This document shows positions 23,176-27,883 of a DNA stretch of 27,883 nt, piece by piece (positions within the stretch are counted from its first letter, which is position 1; every line of letters starts with the position of its first letter). Source of the stretch: an uncultured Eubacteriales bacterium (lineage in GTDB: Bacteria; Bacillota; Clostridia; Christensenellales; Aristaeellaceae). Under the pieces are notes generated by a model. That model was not told where the DNA came from and ran no database searches. It was given only the letters and a program-made list of their open reading frames with translations. Both the position numbers and the translations under genes were made by a program. The stretch lies in NCBI GenBank assembly GCA_902796115.1, contig CADBNX010000474.1, positions 1 to 27,883 of the forward strand. The letters are read 5' to 3'.

Positions 23176-23706
23176 TTATAAGCTTACGCTGTCTTCCGCG
23201 CTGCCAAGAAAATCATTCTTCACCGCGCGCGGCAGCCGGAATTCATATCCGCGGCGGTTCATCTGGCGCAGTTTGATCAGTACCAGATTGATATTGACAT
23301 TCAAAAGCTGCGCCATCTGCGCTACATCCCGTCCGCCTCGTGCCATCTCCAGAATTTCCCGATCCTTCAGAAGCAGTTCCGCCGCGAATACATTGGCCTC
23401 ATATTCCCGCCGATCCGACATATTGAAGAGCTCGTATTCCAGAAATCCTCCCCGGCACAGATCACGGTGCAGCAGTGCGTGCCCGAGTTCATGCGCACAG
23501 ACCGCGCGCTGCATGGGCTCTGACAGATTGCCGTTCAAAAAAATGAAATCATTCCCGGCAATCACCATAAAAGCCCCTTTCTGACGTTTGAAATCCCCGC
23601 GTTCGAGTACGGTGATCCGTTTTTCCTCCGCAATCAGATACGGATCGGCGCTATGGTAACGCTTTTTTAATTCAAGACAAAGAGGACGGATGGCCGCGTC
23701 GTTCAT
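23176..23706 (-). CDS. ImmA/IrrE-family metallopeptidase
   Basis: This 176-residue protein carries the zinc-protease motif H-E-L-G-H at 72-76 (H72, E73, H76), with the likely third ligand E103 in E-Y-E-A-N. It belongs to the ImmA/IrrE (DUF955) group, whose members cleave a partner XRE-type repressor, as ImmA does with ImmR. A C-terminal region resembling a winged or HTH-like segment (A-Q-L-L-N-V-N-I-N-L-V) follows. The XRE gene lies directly upstream, 12 bp away, so the pair is probably a regulator and its protease. No mobile element or phage genes are seen nearby. Confidence 0.88.
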   Translation of the reverse strand: MNDAAIRPLCLELKKRYHSADPYLIAEEKRITVLERGDFKRQKGAFMVIAGNDFIFLNGNLSEPMQRAVCAHELGHALLHRDLCRGGFLEYELFNMSDRREYEANVFAAELLLKDREILEMARGGRDVAQMAQLLNVNINLVLIKLRQMNRRGYEFRLPRAVKNDFLGSAEDSVSL

Positions 23707-23718
23707 GAAACGCCCCCG

Positions 23719-24117
23719 TCATTGCTTTTTTCCGGCGTATTTCCGGTTGTTCTGCTTGGCGATCCAATATGCGTCCTGAATCGCTTTCATCATCGCGTCC
23801 ATATCTTCTTCCGCAAGCTCGCCCCCCGAATACAGCCCGCTGATTTCCTCCACCAGCTGCCGTGCCTGTGCTCCTGCTTTTGAGCCATATTCGCTTTCCG
23901 CTTTCAGGATAAACTCGGCGTTGTCGTCCAGCAACACACCCTGATCGATATTCAGCGCTTTGGAAAGGTACAGGTATGTATCCCGCTGTTTGGGCAGCCG
24001 TTCCCCGCTTTCATAATTCTGAATGGTTCTCAGGGATATACCGGTCATTTCAGCAAGACGGTTCTGACTCAGGCCCGCTGCCACCCGCGCGGCACGCACT
24101 TTTTCGCAAAACTTCAA
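23719..24117 (-). CDS. XRE-family transcriptional regulator
   Basis: This 132-residue protein has an N-terminal helix-turn-helix at about residues 5-58 (A-A-G-L-S-Q-N-R-L-A-E-M-T-G-I-S, then T-I-Q-N-Y-E-S-G-E-R-L-P). A second region of about 70 residues, rich in acidic residues and probably helical, may mediate dimerisation or contact the protease. The start is taken as TTG at 24117, because GGAGGTG lies just upstream; longer in-frame starts cross the promoter. It forms an operon with the ImmA/IrrE-type protease and probably represses itself through the TGCA-rich site in its promoter. Confidence 0.85.
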   Translation of the reverse strand: MKFCEKVRAARVAAGLSQNRLAEMTGISLRTIQNYESGERLPKQRDTYLYLSKALNIDQGVLLDDNAEFILKAESEYGSKAGAQARQLVEEISGLYSGGELAEEDMDAMMKAIQDAYWIAKQNNRKYAGKKQ

Positions 24118-24151
24118 GCCGTTCACCTCCGCATACGAAACTTGCACTATT

Positions 24152-24179
24152 ATTATAATGCAAATATGCAACTTGTCAA
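24152..24179 (-). promoter_or_regulatory. XRE promoter with TGCA-rich operator in the spacer
   Basis: On the minus strand, a perfect -35 TTGACA (24179-24174), a 16-bp spacer and a perfect -10 TATAAT (24157-24152) give a strong promoter. The spacer contains TGCA at 24159-24162 and 24167-24170 (ATGCAAATATGCAA, 24158-24171). Further TGCA sites lie at 24143 and 24196. The 10-bp sequence AAATATGCAA occurs at 24162-24171 and again at 24191-24200. A repressor bound here would block the promoter, and autorepression by the XRE protein is the likely case. Confidence 0.7.
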
Positions 24180-24207
24180 GAAAAAACTGAAAATATGCAA
24201 AATGAAA

Positions 24208-24236
24208 TTGCGTAAAACCATGTTCTTTGCTATCAT
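24208..24236 (+). promoter_or_regulatory. Possible promoter of the folT transcript
   Basis: TTGCGT (24208-24213), a 17-bp spacer and TATCAT (24231-24236) sit just upstream of the riboswitch, with CATAAT at 24234-24239 as an alternative -10. The boxes are not close to consensus. The position, about 20 bp before the first riboswitch stem, is right. Confidence 0.4.
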
Positions 24237-24254
24237 AATAGCCGATTCGCATCT

Positions 24255-24359
24255 GGCAGAGTAGCTTCAGGCGCGTTAAGTGTTCATGAACGGGGAGTTG
24301 TCATGAAACGAAACCGATTCGGTGCGGTGCCTGCGGCGCATCCCGCTGCTGAGACTGCC
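24255..24359 (+). ncRNA. Tetrahydrofolate (THF) riboswitch, folT motif
   Basis: The element has the conserved blocks of the THF riboswitch in order: AGAGTAG (24258-24264), GCGTTAAGTG (24273-24282), GAACGGG with GTTGTC (24288-24302), ACGAA (24308-24312), GGTGCGGTGCC (24321 on) and GCATCCCGCT (24338 on). Pairing agrees: GGCAG/CTGCC closes P1 (24255-24259 with 24355-24359), CAGGC/GCCTG forms P2 (24268-24272 with 24329-24333), and TTCATGA/TCATGAA forms P3 (24283-24289 with 24301-24307). It lies just before folT. The downstream CTCC (24377-24380) can pair with the ribosome site GGAG (24394-24397), suggesting control of translation initiation. Confidence 0.93.
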
Positions 24360-24406
24360 TCTGCGAATTGACGGAACTCCGTACCGCATTCAAGGAGGTG
24401 TGTTTT

Positions 24407-25435
24407 ATGACCCGGATCTTTACTCATCCGTTTTCAAAAGCATACTGGCGAAGCGCCGCATCTGAGCTCCGCAGCACGAAAACGCTTGTTTTCGCGGCGC
24501 TGATGATTGCGCTTCGCGTCGTACTGAAGTCCGTCAGCATCCCGATTGCCGCGGATCTGCGAATCGGTGTGGGCTTTCTGGTAAACGCTTACGGCGCGAT
24601 GGTATTCGGTCCGGTAGTCGCCGTCATCGCCGCGGCCATCACCGATACCCTGGGTGCCATCTTCTTTCCGACAGGGGTGTATTTCTTCCCGTTCATCTTT
24701 ACGGAAATAGCCGGTTCCCTGATCTTCGCGCTGTTTTTTTACAAAACAAGGATCACGGTCAAAAGGGTGATCCTTTCCCGCTTCTGTATCGATTTTTTCG
24801 TGAATATCCTTCTTCAGACACCGATTATGATGCTGTACTACTCCATGATTCTCGGAAAATACTATGCGCCGGTCGATCTGATGCGCATTGTCAAGAATCT
24901 GGCCATGTTTCCGCTGGAATCACTGGTACTTGCGCTGTTCCTGCGTCTGGTCATCCCGCCTACAAAAAATATGGGATTCATCCTCTCCCCGACCGACGGC
25001 CTGAGTTTCACAAAAAAGCATATCATCCTTCTCTGTGTGCTTTTTGCGGTTTCGGTATCCTCAGTCGCAGGTTATTACGTATATCATTATAATCATACTT
25101 CGCTCAGCGCTTCCTACACAGCGTCCGAACGGCTTGATAAAAACCGGCAGATGCAGGCTGTCGTGCTGAAAAATACCGATTTTGATCCTGAAACAACCGT
25201 GACAATCATTCAGAGTGCCTCAAGCAGGATCGGGCAGAACGAAATCACCTATCAGCTTGCCATCTTCACCTGGGTCGATTCCGATACCGCTTTGACGAGT
25301 GAGATCCGGGATACCGTTGACGGATATTCCATTTCAAAGGCCCGGGGAGACAAACGGCTTGAGGAAACGGCTCACGCAACAGCCATAACCTTCAAAGATT
25401 CCCCGGATCTGATTTCCTTCGAAAACAAACCATAG
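24407..25435 (+). CDS. folT: Folate-family ECF transporter S component with C-terminal extension
   Basis: This is a 342-residue membrane protein starting at the ATG at 24407, behind AAGGAGGTG. The first 190 residues form the six-span substrate-binding component, with typical FolT features (R-I-G-V-G-F, the T-D-T-L-G-A segment and the P-F-I-F-T-E-I segment). This S component binds folate and works with a shared energising module (EcfA, EcfA', EcfT), which is not in the window. The THF riboswitch directly upstream supports the folate assignment. Typical S components are under 200 residues; this one continues with a seventh span (about 205-226) and a soluble domain of about 110 residues. The stop codon abuts the convergent mnmA gene with no gap. 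Confidence 0.88.
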   Translation: MTRIFTHPFSKAYWRSAASELRSTKTLVFAALMIALRVVLKSVSIPIAADLRIGVGFLVNAYGAMVFGPVVAVIAAAITDTLGAIFFPTGVYFFPFIFTEIAGSLIFALFFYKTRITVKRVILSRFCIDFFVNILLQTPIMMLYYSMILGKYYAPVDLMRIVKNLAMFPLESLVLALFLRLVIPPTKNMGFILSPTDGLSFTKKHIILLCVLFAVSVSSVAGYYVYHYNHTSLSASYTASERLDKNRQMQAVVLKNTDFDPETTVTIIQSASSRIGQNEITYQLAIFTWVDSDTALTSEIRDTVDGYSISKARGDKRLEETAHATAITFKDSPDLISFENKP

Positions 25436-26497
25436 TCACGGAATCGTTTTCTCAATGATCCCACCCCCGAGGCACAGATCACCGTCGTACAGTACCGCGC
25501 TCTGACCCGGGGTAACGGCACGCTGTTTATGATCGGATACGATGTGCAGCGTGTCTTTTTCACGTTCCACGGTAACAGCCTGATCCGGCTGGCGATAGCG
25601 GAACCGGCAGGTTAAACGGACCGGAGTATTTTCCGGTATTTCATCCAGTATAAAAGTCGCACCGGACGCAAATGTTTCACCCGAATAAAGCATTGGATGG
25701 TCTTCGCCCTGTACGACAATGAGACGGTTATGCTCCAGATCCTTTCCGACAACGAAAAAGCTTCTGCCGTCACCGCGCCCTCCGATCCCAAGCCCGCGCC
25801 GCTGTCCGAGGGTGTAGTACATCAGTCCCTCATGCCGTCCTACCGTTTCTCCTTCCGGAGTAACCATATCTCCCGGCTGCGCGGGCAGATAGGTCTTCAG
25901 AAACTGACGAAAATTTCTTTCTCCTATAAAACAGACTCCGGTCGAATCCTTTTTTTCACTGACTGGGAGCCCCGCTTCGCGGGCAATTGCGCGCACCTCG
26001 GCTTTGGTCATTTCCCCGACCGGAAATACCGCTTTCCGGAGCTGTGCGCTTTTGAGCATATACAGAAAATAGCTCTGGTCCTTATTGGGATCTTTGCCTT
26101 TATACAGTCTCCCTGCCTCATCCCGACGCACGAAATGTCCGGTTGCGATTTCCTGTGCGCCGATCTTCAGTGCAAAATCAAGAAAGGAACGAAACTTGAT
26201 TTCCCGGTTGCACAGCACATCCGGATTGGGTGTTCTTCCATTTTTCAGTTCCGAAAGGAATTCGGAGAAAACTCTGTCCCAGTATTCCTTTGCGAAATTC
26301 ACGCTGTAATAGGGAATCCCGATCCGGTCGCACACCCGCCGCACGTCCTCAAAATCAACTTTGGCAGGGCATTCGTCTCCGTCTTCTTCCCAATTCTTCA
26401 TAAATACGCCGACACATTCCACACCGCTGCGCTTGAGCAGCAGTGCACTCACAGCGGAATCGACGCCGCCCGACATGCCCACGACTGTATTCAGCAT
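25436..26497 (-). CDS. mnmA: tRNA-specific 2-thiouridylase MnmA
   Basis: This 353-residue enzyme installs the 2-thio group on U34 of Lys, Glu and Gln tRNAs. It has the ATP-pyrophosphatase P-loop S-G-G-V-D-S at 9-14 and the first catalytic cysteine C96 in N-P-D-V-L-C-N. The T-G-H-F motif is at 119-122, and the second catalytic cysteine is C189 in G-V-C-F-I-G-E. The E-E-D-G-D-E-C-P segment after M-K-N-W resembles the longer MnmA form known from E. coli rather than the form common in Bacilli, by eye only. Its start overlaps the upstream fusion gene by 7 nt, so translation is coupled. A cysteine desulfurase partner is not present in the window. Confidence 0.96.
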   Translation of the reverse strand: MLNTVVGMSGGVDSAVSALLLKRSGVECVGVFMKNWEEDGDECPAKVDFEDVRRVCDRIGIPYYSVNFAKEYWDRVFSEFLSELKNGRTPNPDVLCNREIKFRSFLDFALKIGAQEIATGHFVRRDEAGRLYKGKDPNKDQSYFLYMLKSAQLRKAVFPVGEMTKAEVRAIAREAGLPVSEKKDSTGVCFIGERNFRQFLKTYLPAQPGDMVTPEGETVGRHEGLMYYTLGQRRGLGIGGRGDGRSFFVVGKDLEHNRLIVVQGEDHPMLYSGETFASGATFILDEIPENTPVRLTCRFRYRQPDQAVTVEREKDTLHIVSDHKQRAVTPGQSAVLYDGDLCLGGGIIEKTIP

Positions 26498-27774
26498 GCT
26501 TCCGCCTCCTCAAGGCGCTTGAAAACCGCATGGAAAACCGCCTCGGCTATTTCTTCCATTTGTCCGCCCGCGTCCACGGTCACGATCCGTTCCGGTTCAC
26601 GCGCAGCCAGCGTATCGTAGGCCTGCTCGGTTCTTGCAAAGAAGCTGTCCCCGCTTTTTTCCATACGGTCCATCTCACTGCTTTTCCCCCGTCTCGCAAG
26701 CGCTTCATGATGCTCCAGTTTCAGATACAGCGTCACCTCCGGCAGTCCGACGGAGAGTGCTGCGCGGTTGATTTGTCTGATCCAGTCTTCGCCGAGACCG
26801 CGTCCGGTTCCCTGATAAACAAGCGAAGAATCCACAAACCGGTCGCAAAGCACGATTTCGCCCTTTTCGACCGCCGGCAGGATTACCTCCCGCACATGCT
26901 GCGCCCTTGCCGCCGCGAAAAGCAGTGCTTCCGTCTCCGCACACATACCAAGATCATCTTTGGCCAGGACGATTTTCCGTATTTCTTCCGCGATCGCACA
27001 TCCGCCCGGTTCCCTTGTCATACGCACACGGAAACCGTATTTTGTCAGTCTTTCGGCCAGCAGCTTCTGCTGGGTGGTTTTGCCGCACCCATCCACGCCT
27101 TCAAGAGAGACAAACATGCCGCGGCGCGGCACAGATCCTGTCAGCAGCCGTGAAAGTTCATCCGGAGAGGAAAGCGAATAAACAGGCCCGGCCTGCAGGA
27201 TCTCATTACGGTCCCCGTACCCCCACATGGCCGCGCAGCTGTCGATGCCGGCCGTGTGCGCCCCGAGCACATCACCTGCGGTATCGCCTACCATCAGAGC
27301 CTTTCCGTGTCTGTCCGGCAACACTCTGCCGATCAGCAGGGCTTTATCCGCGTGCATGTCACTGTCATCGGGGCATGCCACGGCGTCAAAATACTGACGC
27401 AGTCCGAAGTATTCCAGAATCGGAATCGCGCAGTTGGCAGGCTTTCCGGTCGCAACGGCGAGGCGCGTCCCCTGTTTCTTCAGCGCACGCAGAAGCCCCC
27501 GTATGCCCGGATACACCGCGTTCACTTTCCACCCTTCGCGTCTCCAGTACACTTCCCTGTAATACTCCGTAGCGACGGCGCCTTCTTCTTCGCTCATCCC
27601 GCACCATCGAATAAAGGAATCCGCCAGCGGCGGACCGAGAAAACGCTGCAGGATCCCGTTTTCCGGAATCGGTCTGCCGATCCGGTTCAGTGCATACCGT
27701 ACCGCGCGAAGAATCCCTTCCGCGGAATCGGTCAGCGTTCCGTCAAGATCAAAGACAACCGTATCATATTTCAT
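26491..27774 (-). CDS. Fusion of HAD phosphatase (phosphoglycolate phosphatase-like) and thymidylate kinase
   Basis: This is a 427-residue single reading frame with two complete-looking enzymes. Residues 1-213 are a HAD hydrolase: D-L-D-G-T (D9, D11), a helical cap, T109 in A-T-G-K-P, K144 and the acidic motif G-D-T-A-G-D (D164, D168). Residues 219-427 are a dTMP kinase: P-loop G-V-D-G-C-G-K-T-T at 226-234, T-R-E-P-G-G at 253-258, D-R-F-V-D-S-S at 311-317 and a LID-like R-R-G-K-S-S-E-M-D-R-M-E-K at 361-373. The kinase half makes dTDP from dTMP; the phosphatase substrate is unknown. The internal Met at 220 has no ribosome site, so a separate kinase seems unlikely. The ATG at 27774 follows GGGAGG. 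The gene overlaps mnmA by 7 nt. Confidence 0.88.
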   Translation of the reverse strand: MKYDTVVFDLDGTLTDSAEGILRAVRYALNRIGRPIPENGILQRFLGPPLADSFIRWCGMSEEEGAVATEYYREVYWRREGWKVNAVYPGIRGLLRALKKQGTRLAVATGKPANCAIPILEYFGLRQYFDAVACPDDSDMHADKALLIGRVLPDRHGKALMVGDTAGDVLGAHTAGIDSCAAMWGYGDRNEILQAGPVYSLSSPDELSRLLTGSVPRRGMFVSLEGVDGCGKTTQQKLLAERLTKYGFRVRMTREPGGCAIAEEIRKIVLAKDDLGMCAETEALLFAAARAQHVREVILPAVEKGEIVLCDRFVDSSLVYQGTGRGLGEDWIRQINRAALSVGLPEVTLYLKLEHHEALARRGKSSEMDRMEKSGDSFFARTEQAYDTLAAREPERIVTVDAGGQMEEIAEAVFHAVFKRLEEAEAC

Positions 27775-27827
27775 CCTGGACCTCCCGGTTTTTTCTCTTT
27801 TCTCGGAGAAAAATCCCTTTATTTATT

Positions 27828-27842
27828 CTGCAATTGTTGCAG
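27828..27842. promoter_or_regulatory. Inverted repeat CTGCAA-N3-TTGCAG upstream of the HAD-kinase gene
   Basis: The 6-bp arms are perfect (CTGCAA, spacer TTG, TTGCAG) and lie 54 bp upstream of the start codon. A-T-rich sequence next to the repeat could be a -10 region, but I see no convincing -35, so the promoter assignment is left open. The rest of 27775-27883 shows nothing firm. Confidence 0.3.
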
Positions 27843-27883
27843 ATGTCCTTTTCCGCATCATTCGCAAAATGCGTGCCCGCTCA

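Noticed and set aside
23176..24117. Classical toxin-antitoxin pair
   Set aside because: The H-E-x-x-H protease with an XRE partner fits the ImmA/ImmR type better than a toxin such as HigB, RelE or HipA.

Overview
The window looks like a moderately GC-rich, Firmicutes-type (probably anaerobic, gut-type clostridial) chromosome. The main evidence is a gene block in the order rimP-nusA-rnpM(ylxR)-ylxQ-infB-rbfA-nrnA-truB, a folate ECF-transporter gene behind a tetrahydrofolate riboswitch, strong Shine-Dalgarno sites with some TTG/GTG starts, and an SdrD-B-repeat secreted protein. This is inference from gene content; I could not run a phylogeny.

Layout. (1) 1-2840, plus strand: the 3' part of a GH127-type (beta-L-arabinofuranosidase-like) gene, then a DUF4091/GH123-like glycoside hydrolase with no visible signal peptide, suggesting intracellular glycan breakdown. 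(2) 2794-11838, minus strand: one long translation/ribosome-biogenesis operon. Its promoter is at 12005-12033, and the leader carries terminator- and antiterminator-like pairings. Behind truB the usual ribF is absent; instead there is a protein resembling only the C-terminal domain of tagaturonate/mannitol dehydrogenases, a small membrane protein and a family-4 uracil-DNA glycosylase. (3) 12221-18030, minus strand: an AldA-type aldehyde dehydrogenase with its own promoter, then (upstream) a tight three-gene cluster of an Old-Yellow-Enzyme-type flavin/4Fe-4S oxidoreductase, an SDR dehydrogenase and a fumarate-reductase-like flavoprotein. (4) 18179-23174, plus strand: a ten-repeat SdrD_B-like secreted protein and an MFS transporter. 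(5) 23176-24117, minus strand: an XRE regulator and an ImmA/IrrE-type protease. (6) 24255-25435, plus strand: THF riboswitch and an extended FolT. (7) 25436-27774, minus strand: mnmA, preceded by a gene that fuses a HAD phosphatase to a thymidylate kinase.

How the genes work together. The translation operon couples ribosome maturation (RimP, RbfA), initiation (IF-2), elongation/antitermination (NusA), RNase P modulation (RnpM), nano-RNA turnover (NrnA) and tRNA pseudouridylation (TruB). The OYE-SDR-flavoprotein set has the enzyme classes of a stepwise reductive pathway (compare equol formation or bile-acid dehydroxylation), with substrate unknown. FolT is under folate feedback, and it shares an intergenic region with the XRE promoter. 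I see no CRISPR array, no rRNA or tRNA gene, no insertion sequence and no phage genes. The observations most worth following up are the HAD-thymidylate kinase fusion, the reductive trio, the orphan dehydrogenase C-domain in the truB operon and the rimP leader.
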